A stretch of DNA of 30,985 bases, from NCBI GenBank assembly GCA_965659285.1, contig CBFHWB010000035.1, positions 1 to 30,985 of the forward strand, in the 5' to 3' direction. The DNA is from UBA8108 sp965659285. GTDB taxonomy: Bacteria > Planctomycetota > UBA8108. The position numbers were made by a program, and so were the translations under genes. Shown here in pieces: positions 7,216 through 15,699 of this stretch (positions are counted from its first letter, which is position 1; each line of letters begins with the position of its first letter). The notes under the pieces were generated by a model. It was not told the origin of the DNA. It worked only from the letters and a program-made list of their open reading frames with translations, and ran no database searches.

Positions 7216-10200
7216 ATGAACGTCAGAATTCGGATACTCGCCGGTATCTCTTTATGCGCGGCCTTCGCCCTGGCTCCGGCGTCGGCAGACGCGCAGGAGA
7301 TCATCATCAATGAGATCCACTACCACCCGGCCGACGGAGCCTCCTCAGGGGAATTCGTCGAACTCTATAATTACGGCGAACGCGCGGTCGACATTGGAGG
7401 GTGGCTGCTTGGAGGAGCGGTAACCTACGTTTTTCCGCCGGAAACGACCATCGCCGCGGACGACTACCTGGTGATCGCCCGGGACGCCGACCTGCTTGCG
7501 GACCGCTATGACCTCGAGAGAGCCTCTCTTGAGGGAAACTTTTCCGGCAATCTCGACAATGCCGGAGAGCTGCTCCAGCTCTGGACACCCGGCGGCTACA
7601 TGGTCTCCTTCGCCGACTACGGAGAATCGGACTCCTGGCCGGAGACGCCCGATGGCCTGGGGCCATCGCTTGAACGTCTCTCCCCGGATCGCGAAGAAAC
7701 CGATCCGCGGGCCTGGGCGGCATCGAATGTCGTCGGGGGGACGCCCGGAGAACCCAACTCGGTAAAGATCACCTCGGTCGAAGCTCCCCGGGAAAACCGG
7801 GTAGCGCTCGTCGACCGCGGGGCGGAATTCAGCTTCTTCAGAGGAACCGAGGCTCCGCCCGAAAACTGGAACGGGCTCGACTTCGACGACGGGGACTGGG
7901 ACTCCGGACCCGCGGGCTTCGGCTATGGAGACGGAGACGATGCGACGGTGCTGGACGACATGGCGGGAAACTACCAGAGCGTCTTCTTACGACACCGCTT
8001 CGAGGTGGCAGACCCTGCCCTGGCACAACAGATGATTCTCTCGGTTGATTACGACGACGGCTTCGTCGCCTACCTCAACGGCGAAGAGATCGCACGGGCA
8101 AATATGGAGGCCACCGAGTTCGACAGTCCCACGATCGTCAACCACGAGGCCGGGGTGGTGGAAGAGTTTCCGGTTGAGAACATTGGCGTGCTGCGTGAAG
8201 GCGAAAACATCCTGGCCGTGCAGGGAAATAATACCGGTCTGGGAAGCTCCGACTTCAGCCTCTCCCCTTTTCTCGACATCATTGAGCGGGAAGAGGAGGA
8301 GGAGGAGGAAGAGCCCAATCCGGAGCCCGCGCCCAGGGACCTGGTCGTCAACGAACTCTATATGGGAGGGGTCGGCAGCGGGTGGGTTGAGCTCTACAAC
8401 CCGACAGACGAAACGGTCGACCTCGGCGGAAGAAGAATACGCCTCTTCCCGCTCGAGGCCGGCAGCTTCACCTTCCCTGAGGGCCTGGCCCTGCCCGCCG
8501 GCGAAAGGATCGTGCGCTTTGAATCGCAGCTGGGCTTTGAACTGGACGGAGCCCAGGCCATTCTTGTCGATGATGGGAACGGACGCTTCATCGACAGCCT
8601 CAACCCCCGCACAACTCCCGCGGGCTCCTCCAGTGGACGCTTCCCGGATGGGGCCGACAACAGGGTCGTCTTCTCCGAGAACACTCCCAGCATGGCAAAC
8701 CGCTACGAGCCGCGCGACGACATCGTCATCAATGAGATCATGTATCATCCCGCCGACTCTGCCGGCGGCGAGTATATCGAGTTGCTGAACCGCTCCGGCG
8801 AGCCGGTCGACCTTGAGGGCTGGGCCTTCACCCGGGGAATCGACTACGAGTTTCCGGCCGGCACGACGGTAGGCGCGGGCGAATACCTGGTGCTGGCCCG
8901 GGATCCTGCCGCGCTGGAGAAGCACTATGGCCTCGAGGGCGCGCTGGGACCGTGGGATGGAGCGCTCAGCAATACCGCAGAGACTCTCCTGCTGAGAGAT
9001 GCCAACGGAAACACCGCCGACCGGGTGCGCTTCGCCGACGAAGGGAGCTACCCCGAGTCACCCGATGGGGAGGGACCATCCCTTGAACTCATCCACCCCG
9101 GATTGGAAAACCGCTACGGGCCGGCCTGGCGGGCGAGCGAAGAGCAGGGGTCGCCCGGACGCTTTAACACGTCCTCCCTGCCCGACCCCGCGCCTGTCAT
9201 TGTCGGCGTACGTCACCAGCCGATCATTCCGACAGACCAGCAAAGCGTACGGATCCTGGCCGTCGTCTCCGACGACCGGCCACTCCAGGCCGTCACACTC
9301 GCCTGGGAAGTCGATGGCACGGAGGACTCGCGACAGTCCACCGCCATGGTCGATGATGGCGAAGGAGACGACGGGGTGGAAGGCAACGGTGTCTACGGAG
9401 CCGACATCCCGCCACGCGCGGATCGCGAGGTCATCGCGTTCTGGATCGACGCGGAGGGCGCCGGCGAACAAGCCGTCCGCGCGCCGGCGAACGCCCCGGA
9501 ACGGCCGTTCCTCTACCAGGTCGAGAACTCTCCGGCCGATGAGCTTCGCCCTCTCTATCGGGTGGTCATGCGGGGAGACGCCCTGCGGAGCCTGCGAAAC
9601 CGCGGCAGGGGAAATAACGAACTCCTGAACATCACGCTGGTCGCGGATGGCCGCGCCTGGCACAACCGCGGCATCCGCCTGCGAGGATCGTCGGCGCGCA
9701 ACTGCAACCCACTGAGTTACCGGATCCAGTTCGATCACGATTCAGATTTCCATGGGATCAAAAGAATCAACATGAACGGCTGCAACGCGGACCAGCAGTG
9801 GCTCGGGCTGGATTTCCTGCGGCGCACGGGAACCGCCACTCCGCTGGCGTGGTTTCGGCGGCTCTCATTCAACAGAGAGCTCGACCCGGGCTGGCATCTT
9901 CGCGTCGAGGTCATCCGCCAGACGTTTCTCGAACGGGTTTTTCCCAACGATAACGATGGCAACCTCTACCGCGGAATCGGCCAGGCGAACCTCGACTACC
10001 GAGGAGAAGACGCCGGCCGCTACCGCGGAGACTACCGCAAGGACACCAACCGGGATGAGGACGATTACACCGACGTCTTCGATCTCTGCCGCGACTTCGA
10101 TCGTGTAGAAACCTCCGATGATGACTTTCCCGACGCGATCGAACAGAGAATTGACGTTCTCCAATGGAGCAAGTATTTCGCAACCTTCGCGATGCTCGGT

Positions 10201-11955
10201 TCCACCGAGAACAGCATCGTGTTGAACAATGGCGATGACTACTTCCTCTACCACCGCTTCAGCGACGACCGATGGGTGCTGCTGCCCTGGGATCTCGACA
10301 GCTGCTTTGACCAGGCTAACCAGGTGCTCTTCCGGCCGACAGTGGACCAGATCGAGCGTTTCCTGGAGCACCCCCGCTACGCCCCGGACTATCTCTGCTA
10401 TATCGCAACCTTCCTCGAGTCGGCCTGGGGAGATGAGCAGGTCGACGCCCGGATCGACCATGTCGCCCCGCTCTTCGCCGGCGGACGGGTCAACCGCCTG
10501 CGTGACTACGCCGACCAGCGGCGCGCCTATCTCAATGAACGTATCGATACTCGCTTTGAGATCACGTCCGTACGCGGAGGAACCATCTGCGACGGCGTCC
10601 TCTACCCGAACCGGGCGGTGGTGACAATCCAGGGCATCGCTCCCTCCTGCGGCTCCTCCGACATCTTCGTCGGTGAGACCCGGGCTGTCTTCGATTACAG
10701 GGATGGCATCTGGAGCGGCAACGTCGAGATCAGCGAGGCCGGTATTCTCGAGATCGTGGCCCGGGACCGCACCGGCTTCGAACGCAACCGGATCGACCTG
10801 CCGACCGAGGCTCCACTACAGCGAAAAGCTGTCGAGGGCGTCGCCGGCGAACAGGAGGCCGGGGCCGACTACATCGCCATGCTCTCTACCGACTACACGG
10901 AGGTGACGGATCCCGACGAAGACAACATCACCTGGGCATTTGCCGAAGGCGTAGAGGCCTCCCTGGACCCGAACGGCAGAGTCCTGGCAGCTCCGAACGA
11001 TGGTGATTTCCGCAGCCTGCTCCAATCCTCCGTCATCTACCGCCTGCGCTTCAACCAGCCCGGAACCTACCGGGGCTACTTCCGGGTTCGCGGCTTCGAC
11101 CGGAACTCCAACAGCTTCTGGAGACCGGGCGGCTTTAACGTGGAGCCGGACATCAACATCAACACCGGGAACAACGGCCGTCTCCAATGGCGCAGCGAGG
11201 GAGATTACGTCGTTTCCCAGGAGGATGTCGACGCGGGCAGGGTGCTGGAGTTCATCCTCGGAGTCCGGGAGTTCAGGGCCCAGGTCGATGCCTTTGTTCT
11301 CAGCCTTGACGCCGACATGGTCGAACCCGAACTCAACGAGCTCTTTGGCGAGGGGCCCGCCGGCGCCGCGGGAGCGTGGCCGGCGCTTAGCGTAACACCA
11401 TCCAGCGAGGCTCCCCTGGAAAACGGCTCCGTGGAAATCACCTTCGATGGGCGACGTTCCCACGACGGCTCCTGCGACCAGGAAAACCTCGCGTTTGCCT
11501 GGGAGAAGCTCTCCGGGCCGGAGGGCGCGACCTTCGCAGGCCCCGCCGACCTGTCGGTGCTGAGCATCGTCTTTACCGAGGCGGGAGAATACCTCTTCCG
11601 CCTGACGGTCTCCTCAGAGGAACTTCCCGACAGCGAGAACTCGAGAGATTTCATCGTGACCATAACCGATGAAGCTGCGCCAGATATTGTCTCCTTCCTG
11701 CGCTGCGATTCCAATATCGATGGAGAAATCACGCTCGCCGATGCCGTCTTCACCCTGCGGCACCTGTTCCTTGGTGACTCCGATATACGCTGTGGAGAGG
11801 CTATGGATTGCGACAGCGATGGGGAGATCTCCCTCAGCGACGCGGTCTTCAACCTGAACTACCTCTTCCTTGGCGGCGCAATTCCAGCCAGCCCCTTCCC
11901 CGCCTGCGACAGCGGGGCCGCTGAGAATTGCGAAACATCCAACTGCCCTGAGTGA
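7216..11955 (+). CDS. Giant secreted protein: LTD domains, CotH kinase-like domain, PKD-like domain, dockerin-like C-terminus
   Basis: A 1579-residue secreted modular protein. Order: signal peptide 1-25 (ISLCAAFALAPASADAQ); lamin-tail domain (LTD) about 28-170 (EIIINEIHYHP...GEFVELYN); galactose-binding-like sandwich about 192-358; Glu-rich linker about 357-370; a second, divergent LTD about 376-495; a third LTD about 501-651 (DIVINEIMYHP...GEYIELLN); an Ig-like segment; CotH domain about 772-1115 with IRLRGSS (820-826) and LLPWDLD (ending at Asp1028); further sandwich domains; a PKD-like domain about 1392-1490; then two dockerin-like Ca loops (CDSNIDGEITLADAV, DCDSDGEISLSDAV) and a Cys-rich tail. 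CotH proteins are atypical kinases first known from spore coats; LTD-CotH fusions are common in secreted proteins of this phylum. I chose the ATG at 7216 because the signal peptide follows it. The stop is 13 bp before the rhodanese gene. Confidence 0.9.
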   Translation: MNVRIRILAGISLCAAFALAPASADAQEIIINEIHYHPADGASSGEFVELYNYGERAVDIGGWLLGGAVTYVFPPETTIAADDYLVIARDADLLADRYDLERASLEGNFSGNLDNAGELLQLWTPGGYMVSFADYGESDSWPETPDGLGPSLERLSPDREETDPRAWAASNVVGGTPGEPNSVKITSVEAPRENRVALVDRGAEFSFFRGTEAPPENWNGLDFDDGDWDSGPAGFGYGDGDDATVLDDMAGNYQSVFLRHRFEVADPALAQQMILSVDYDDGFVAYLNGEEIARANMEATEFDSPTIVNHEAGVVEEFPVENIGVLREGENILAVQGNNTGLGSSDFSLSPFLDIIEREEEEEEEEPNPEPAPRDLVVNELYMGGVGSGWVELYNPTDETVDLGGRRIRLFPLEAGSFTFPEGLALPAGERIVRFESQLGFELDGAQAILVDDGNGRFIDSLNPRTTPAGSSSGRFPDGADNRVVFSENTPSMANRYEPRDDIVINEIMYHPADSAGGEYIELLNRSGEPVDLEGWAFTRGIDYEFPAGTTVGAGEYLVLARDPAALEKHYGLEGALGPWDGALSNTAETLLLRDANGNTADRVRFADEGSYPESPDGEGPSLELIHPGLENRYGPAWRASEEQGSPGRFNTSSLPDPAPVIVGVRHQPIIPTDQQSVRILAVVSDDRPLQAVTLAWEVDGTEDSRQSTAMVDDGEGDDGVEGNGVYGADIPPRADREVIAFWIDAEGAGEQAVRAPANAPERPFLYQVENSPADELRPLYRVVMRGDALRSLRNRGRGNNELLNITLVADGRAWHNRGIRLRGSSARNCNPLSYRIQFDHDSDFHGIKRINMNGCNADQQWLGLDFLRRTGTATPLAWFRRLSFNRELDPGWHLRVEVIRQTFLERVFPNDNDGNLYRGIGQANLDYRGEDAGRYRGDYRKDTNRDEDDYTDVFDLCRDFDRVETSDDDFPDAIEQRIDVLQWSKYFATFAMLGSTENSIVLNNGDDYFLYHRFSDDRWVLLPWDLDSCFDQANQVLFRPTVDQIERFLEHPRYAPDYLCYIATFLESAWGDEQVDARIDHVAPLFAGGRVNRLRDYADQRRAYLNERIDTRFEITSVRGGTICDGVLYPNRAVVTIQGIAPSCGSSDIFVGETRAVFDYRDGIWSGNVEISEAGILEIVARDRTGFERNRIDLPTEAPLQRKAVEGVAGEQEAGADYIAMLSTDYTEVTDPDEDNITWAFAEGVEASLDPNGRVLAAPNDGDFRSLLQSSVIYRLRFNQPGTYRGYFRVRGFDRNSNSFWRPGGFNVEPDININTGNNGRLQWRSEGDYVVSQEDVDAGRVLEFILGVREFRAQVDAFVLSLDADMVEPELNELFGEGPAGAAGAWPALSVTPSSEAPLENGSVEITFDGRRSHDGSCDQENLAFAWEKLSGPEGATFAGPADLSVLSIVFTEAGEYLFRLTVSSEELPDSENSRDFIVTITDEAAPDIVSFLRCDSNIDGEITLADAVFTLRHLFLGDSDIRCGEAMDCDSDGEISLSDAVFNLNYLFLGGAIPASPFPACDSGAAENCETSNCPE
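11686..11955 (+). other. Dockerin-like paired Ca-loop module (C-terminus of the CotH protein)
   Basis: Two EF-hand-like loops, DSNIDGEITLADAV and DCDSDGEISLSDAV, each followed by a short helix ending in HLFLG or YLFLGG, then PFPACDSG and two more Cys. The same architecture ends the macroglobulin-like protein at the right edge of the window. It is probably a sorting or anchoring tag; no cohesin partner is visible. Confidence 0.75.
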
Positions 11956-11968
11956 GACGCGTCCCCTG

Positions 11969-12508
11969 ATGCCTGCCACTCAAAAAGATCCTCGGTGGCG
12001 AACTGCCGGCGCGGCAGTGGTCGTCCTTCTGTTGTGTGGATGCGGCAGGGAAGGCTCCCCCGGCAGGGAGCAACTCCAGGAAGAATTTCGTCAGCTTGCC
12101 GAGGGCTTCGACCGCGAGACGGGAACCCGGCGGATCTCCGCCGCGGAGCTCAGAGGCCGGCTCCGGCAGGAGCAGGCGATCGTGTTGGTGGACACTCGTG
12201 AACGGCCGGAGTTCGATGTCGGCCATCTGGGAGGCGCGATCCTCCTGCCGCCGGCGCAGCTCGCGGACGGACCGCTTGAGCTCCCCGAAGACGCCCTGGT
12301 GGTAACCTACTGCACCGCCGGTTACCGCTCCGGCCTTGCCGCGGTAGAACTCGAGCGGCGCCTGGGGCGAGACGTCTACAGCCTCACCGGCGGCATCATT
12401 GGCTGGTTCAACAGCGGCGGCCCGATCGTCGACAAGCAGGAGCGGGCGGCTGACCAGATCCACCCCTACAGTGACGAATGGAAGAAGTACGTCAACGAGC
12501 GGCGCTGA
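11969..12508 (+). CDS. Rhodanese-domain lipoprotein
   Basis: A 179-residue protein with one rhodanese domain (about 55-165). The active-site loop is C115-T-A-G-Y-R-S, with the nucleophilic Cys and the Arg expected of a sulfur-transferase loop of normal length. The CH2A-type motif VLVDTRERPEFDVGHLGGA is intact. The N-terminus (RTAGAAVVVLLLCGC) predicts lipidation at Cys25, so it should be extracytoplasmic. There it might handle thiosulfate, persulfides or cysteine oxidation rather than cytosolic sulfur relay. I chose the ATG at 11969, 13 bases after the CotH stop; the upstream open frame overlaps the CotH gene and lacks a signal. It is probably cotranscribed with the CotH gene. The C-terminus faces the aquaporin gene, 10 bp away and convergent, with no clear terminator. 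The substrate is unknown. Confidence 0.88.
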   Translation: MPATQKDPRWRTAGAAVVVLLLCGCGREGSPGREQLQEEFRQLAEGFDRETGTRRISAAELRGRLRQEQAIVLVDTRERPEFDVGHLGGAILLPPAQLADGPLELPEDALVVTYCTAGYRSGLAAVELERRLGRDVYSLTGGIIGWFNSGGPIVDKQERAADQIHPYSDEWKKYVNERR

Positions 12509-12518
12509 AGACGCGCGC

Positions 12519-13388
12519 TCACGCGCCCGCATCGCTTTTAGCGCCGGTGGACTCGGCGGGTTGCGCAGCCCCTACGAGCTCCCGGTAAACCAGCCCCCCG
12601 AGCACCGCCCCCGCCACGGGCGCCGCCAGGTAGACAGCCAGGGTGTCGAACAGCCCCCTGGGCCCCGGCAAGGCGACCTCACCCCAACCGGCGAGAGCAG
12701 CAAAGATCCGCGGCCCGAAATCCCGCGCGGGGTTCAGGCAGGCCTGGGTTACCGGGCCGACCACCGCCACCAGGAGAGCCACCGTGGCGCCGATAAAGAA
12801 CGGATCGAGACTCGCGCCCGGCCGCGAGCTGTTACGCCTGTCCGTCAGGGCGAAGACGCAGAAGGCAAGCAAGGCTGTTCCCAACATCTCCGCGAAAACC
12901 GCGGCCCCAAAGCCTACCGTATCACGATGGCCGTCCGCGGCGACGGAATGAAGCCTGATCGTCGGGTTGGGATGATACTCGCCGTACATGGCGGCGGTAA
13001 CAATGCTCTCCGGAGAGCCCCGCACGATCTCGTTCTGCAGCTCATACTCCGCGATGGTGCCGGAAAAAATCGCGTAAAGGCAACAGGCCGCAAGAAAGGC
13101 GCCCGCCAGTTGTGAAGCGATATAGACCGGAGCCCGGGCCCGGGGAAAGCCCCGCCAGCAGGTCATTGCAATGGTAATGGCCGGGTTGATGTGGGCGCCG
13201 CTGATATTCCCCACCGCGTAGATCGCCAGCGTCACCGCGAAGCCCCAGACGCTGGCCACCTGCCAGCCGCCTTGCAGGGCATCGAGGGTCACGGCCGCAT
13301 GGACGGATCCACATCCGAAAAAAACCAGGAGGAAGGTGCCGAGACATTCGGCTATCGCGCAGGAGCGCAAGCGGGACTCTTGATGCAT
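12519..13388 (-). CDS. MIP-family channel, GlpF-like aquaglyceroporin
   Basis: A 289-residue inner-membrane channel for glycerol or other small neutral solutes and water. Both half-helix boxes are present: HINPAI (Asn68) and LNPARDFGPR (Asn219). The Asp after the second NPAR and the following GWGEVALPGPRG stretch match the glycerol-facilitator branch. Six membrane helices are visible in hydrophobicity. Aligned to E. coli GlpF, the aromatic/Arg filter keeps Trp48 and Arg222, but GlpF Gly191 and Phe200 become Val207 and Ala216, so pore selectivity may differ. An insertion of about 20 residues (EIVRGSPESIVTAAMYGEYH) sits in the loop before the second half. The ATG at 13388 begins a normal short N-terminal tail; no good SD is seen. 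No glycerol kinase or glycerol-phosphate gene is nearby, so its job here is open. Confidence 0.9.
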   Translation of the reverse strand: MHQESRLRSCAIAECLGTFLLVFFGCGSVHAAVTLDALQGGWQVASVWGFAVTLAIYAVGNISGAHINPAITIAMTCWRGFPRARAPVYIASQLAGAFLAACCLYAIFSGTIAEYELQNEIVRGSPESIVTAAMYGEYHPNPTIRLHSVAADGHRDTVGFGAAVFAEMLGTALLAFCVFALTDRRNSSRPGASLDPFFIGATVALLVAVVGPVTQACLNPARDFGPRIFAALAGWGEVALPGPRGLFDTLAVYLAAPVAGAVLGGLVYRELVGAAQPAESTGAKSDAGA

Positions 13389-13541
13389 GGCAACATTAAT
13401 AACCGACAACCGTAAAAGGAGAAAACATCTCTTTGAAACTATAGCCCCGAAAGACAACATTGGATGGCACGGCGGCACGCCGCAACATCCGCTTCCCGCA
13501 CCCGGGCGAGCTCAACTGAGAACATTAAACGGACGGAACGC

Positions 13542-14876
13542 ATGAAAACGAAGATGGCTGGACTGCTGCTGCACCTGTCCCTTGTCGGAAGCCCGGCTCC
13601 CGTCACTGGCGCCGAGGACCGCCTCGACCCCCTCGCTCCCTGGCTTGCAAGACCAGGCGCAGAGGTGATCCGGGAAGATTTCAGCTCTGGGGAAATCAGC
13701 GAGCGCTGGTTTTTCACCGAATGGTGGGCAACCGGCGATGGACTCCTGCTGCGCAACGAGCTCCCCGGAAAGAACAAGCGGCTCTTCTGGAAAAAGCCCG
13801 TCTACCGCGATTCGGTTATCAGCTTCTCCTTCAGCTTCCGCGGCGCCGAAGAGATCCGCCTGATGTCCGGCACTCCCGGAAAATACAACTTCGTGATTCT
13901 CCTTCGCCGGGATCATTTTCGCGTCAACACCGCGAGCGACTCAACCGTTCCGCACCTGCCGAGCATCCAGGGGGAGTGCGCCTTCCGCTTCGACCCGGAA
14001 AAATGGTACCGGCTCCAGGTCGAGGTCCTTGGAGAAGAAATCCTGGCCCGTATAGACGATGAACATTTCGTGGTCGGACAGCATCCGATCATCGACCGGG
14101 AGCGCAGCTACTTCGCCTTCCAGGTCGATGGTCCCTCCGCCGCCTTTGACCGTGTTCGCCTGAGCAAGGGGGCGGCGGTTGACGGGTGGGCAAAGCGTCG
14201 TGCGCGGCTCGAGAAGACGCAGGCCGGACGAGTCGCAGTACCCAGGACGCTGGCTGAACGCCATAAGAACCGCAAGGTGATCGCCAGGGATCGAGCCTGG
14301 AGAGTCGACCCCCGGTACCGGGAGCTCGTCAGGAACCATGAGAGGCTTCGCGAGGACGCGCGCAACCGGTTCCCGGCGGCCTATCTCTCCGCCAAGGCGG
14401 CGAAGAAGGCGGTCTCCGCAAAACGCAAGGCGCTTTTGAAAAATGACCCGGCCTACAAGGAGCTCACCCACGCCATCAACAAGGCGCGACGGGAGGAGAT
14501 TCGCTACCTCGAAGAAAAACACCCCAGGCTCTCGAGCCTTCCGGCCACGCAATACAAGGCCGAGCTGCAGCGGCTCCGCGTGCGCGCACGAGCGGCCGAC
14601 CCGGCCTTCAACCAACTCCTCGAGTCCAGGACCATCCTCGAAAAGAGGCTCGACAGCCGCTACCCGCAGCTCTTGCTCACCAACGAAGAGGTCGTAGCGA
14701 AACGCAAAGCGGCCATTAAGGAGCTCAACGAAAGCTCACCGGCCTTTCGGGAAAGCTCACAAAAGATCGGCCAGGCCTGGCGTACCCTGGAGAGTCATCT
14801 CCTGGAATCCGACCCGGAGCTGGCTCGGCTCGAAAAAGCGTTCCAGGCAGAGAGAAAAAAGCGGCGAGGCGAATAA
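13542..14876 (+). CDS. Secreted protein: concanavalin-like sandwich plus charged helical repeats
   Basis: A 444-residue protein with no name that I recognise. Residues 1-24 are a signal peptide (MKTKMAGLLLHLSLVGSPAPVTG). Residues about 38-225 form a beta-rich domain resembling the LamG/DUF1080 (3-keto-disaccharide hydrolase) group: EVIREDFSSGEISERWF, WWATGDGLLLRN, the KWYRLQVEVLGEEILARIDDEHF strand pair and AAFDRVRLSKG at its end. Residues about 230-444 are Lys/Arg/Glu-rich helices with a repeating DPxY/F-x-x-L motif starting at residues 256, 302, 353 and 399, a period of 46 to 51, and intermediate P-x-L motifs about 25 residues later. A glycan-binding head on a helical stalk is one reading. 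I chose the ATG at 13542 because the signal follows it; an upstream in-frame ATG at 13464 would add 26 residues that mask the signal. Confidence 0.8.
   Translation: MKTKMAGLLLHLSLVGSPAPVTGAEDRLDPLAPWLARPGAEVIREDFSSGEISERWFFTEWWATGDGLLLRNELPGKNKRLFWKKPVYRDSVISFSFSFRGAEEIRLMSGTPGKYNFVILLRRDHFRVNTASDSTVPHLPSIQGECAFRFDPEKWYRLQVEVLGEEILARIDDEHFVVGQHPIIDRERSYFAFQVDGPSAAFDRVRLSKGAAVDGWAKRRARLEKTQAGRVAVPRTLAERHKNRKVIARDRAWRVDPRYRELVRNHERLREDARNRFPAAYLSAKAAKKAVSAKRKALLKNDPAYKELTHAINKARREEIRYLEEKHPRLSSLPATQYKAELQRLRVRARAADPAFNQLLESRTILEKRLDSRYPQLLLTNEEVVAKRKAAIKELNESSPAFRESSQKIGQAWRTLESHLLESDPELARLEKAFQAERKKRRGE
14307..14876 (+). repeat. Four degenerate 46-51-residue protein repeats
   Basis: The encoded segments begin VDPRYREL (14304), NDPAYKEL (14442), ADPAFNQL (14595) and SSPAFRES (14733), each followed by a charged amphipathic helix of about 20 residues and a second Pro motif (RFPAAYL, KHPRLSSL, RYPQLLL, SDPELARL). 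Identity between units is low, so this is an old protein repeat and not a recent DNA duplication. Confidence 0.6.
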
Positions 14877-14973
14877 AAAAACTGTTCGCCGGCGGTCTCA
14901 GAGCCTTTATTTCAGACACAAGACCTTTTAAATAATAGACTTAAGGTCCATCCTCGCGGCTCGCGAGTTAACC

Positions 14974-15002
14974 TTGCAATCGGAGGCCTGAAATTCCACA
15001 AT
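14974..15002 (+). promoter_or_regulatory. Candidate promoter of the tetR-RND operon
   Basis: TTGCAA (14974-14979) and CACAAT (14997-15002) are 17 bases apart. The -10 box runs into the left end of the palindrome at 15000-15021, an arrangement expected for repression by steric block. The match is modest. Confidence 0.35.
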
Positions 15003-15021
15003 TCAAACGAACGTTTGAATT
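15000..15021. promoter_or_regulatory. Perfect palindromic operator for the adjacent TetR regulator
   Basis: Two perfect 10-base arms, AATTCAAACG and CGTTTGAATT, flank a 2-base centre (AA). The palindrome ends 3 bases before the tetR ATG. Inside it is CAAAC-N4-GTTTG, which fits the (G/C)AAAC-N2-4-GTTT(G/C) box I recall for PsrA of Pseudomonas, the closest well-known regulator to the downstream protein. Autorepression of the whole operon is the simplest reading. Confidence 0.8.
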
Positions 15022-15024
15022 AAC

Positions 15025-15699
15025 ATGGAACGCCAAGAACTCCATCTGACGAAAGACCGCCTGCTCGATGCCGCCGAAGAACTCTTCAGCGACCGCGGCA
15101 TCGATGCGACCAGCCTGCGGGCTGTCACCAGTGCGGCCGGGGCAAACCTTGCCTCTGTAAATTATCACTTCGAATCCAAGGACGGCCTGGTCAGGTCTGT
15201 TTTTCTCAGGCGCCTTGAGCCGCTGAACAACGAGAGGCTCGAGTTGCTCGACACGCTCGAGGTCGCCGCGGCCGGATCGCCCATCGAGCTTGAAGCGATT
15301 CTCGATGCATGGGTCATGCCCGCCCTGCGAATGGGACAGAGCCCCGAGGGCAAACGCTTCAAGAGGCTCCTGGGCCGGATCTACAGCGAGCCGGGCGACA
15401 GCCTGCAGACATTGCTGCGGGAGCTCTTCGGCGAGATCCTGCAGCGCTTCAGCGCCGCGATCGGCCGCACCCTGCCCGAACTCTCCGCCGAGGAGCTGAT
15501 GTGGCGAGTGCATTTCATGCTCGGAGCCATGATCCACACCGTAGCCGACCAGCCATCCATCAGGGCCTTCTCCGGAGGGCTCTGTGACCCGTCTGACATC
15601 GAAGGTGTTCGACGGCGACTCATCGACTTCGTCTCCGCAGGGCTTCGATCGCAGATGGGAAGAGAGAAGCCGGGACAGGATCCGGGGGCGAGCGAATGA
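15025..15699 (+). CDS. TetR-family repressor, PsrA-like
   Basis: A 224-residue transcription factor. The N-terminal helix-turn-helix is about residues 10-55 (KDRLLDAAEELFSDRGIDATSLRAVTSAAGANLASVNYHFESKDGL in two pieces). The C-terminal ligand domain resembles PsrA of Pseudomonas, an acyl-responsive regulator: RLLGRIYSEPGDSLQTLL and ELMWRVHFMLGAMIHT align with its RLLGRAF and ELFWRVHFMLGAA segments as I remember them. A palindromic operator abuts the start codon. The gene overlaps the outer-membrane factor gene by ATGA (15696-15699), so regulator and pump are cotranscribed and probably autoregulated. No Shine-Dalgarno fits between the operator and the ATG; the message may be leaderless or have a very short leader. 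A fatty-acid or lipid-like inducer is inferred, not shown. Confidence 0.9.
   Translation: MERQELHLTKDRLLDAAEELFSDRGIDATSLRAVTSAAGANLASVNYHFESKDGLVRSVFLRRLEPLNNERLELLDTLEVAAAGSPIELEAILDAWVMPALRMGQSPEGKRFKRLLGRIYSEPGDSLQTLLRELFGEILQRFSAAIGRTLPELSAEELMWRVHFMLGAMIHTVADQPSIRAFSGGLCDPSDIEGVRRRLIDFVSAGLRSQMGREKPGQDPGASE

Noticed and set aside
8287..8325. GAGGAGGAGGAGGAAGAG purine tract as a possible microsatellite or CRISPR-like repeat
   Set aside because: It simply encodes the Glu-rich linker of the CotH protein; there are no spacers or unit array.
7987..8925. Open frame of 312 residues antisense to the CotH gene
   Set aside because: It is a shadow of the LTD-coding region, with no start signal or motif.
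13412..13436. Strong Shine-Dalgarno-like AAAAGGAGAAAAC on the plus strand upstream of the repeat protein
   Set aside because: It is followed by ATC TCT TTG and a stop codon within a few triplets, so no gene starts there.
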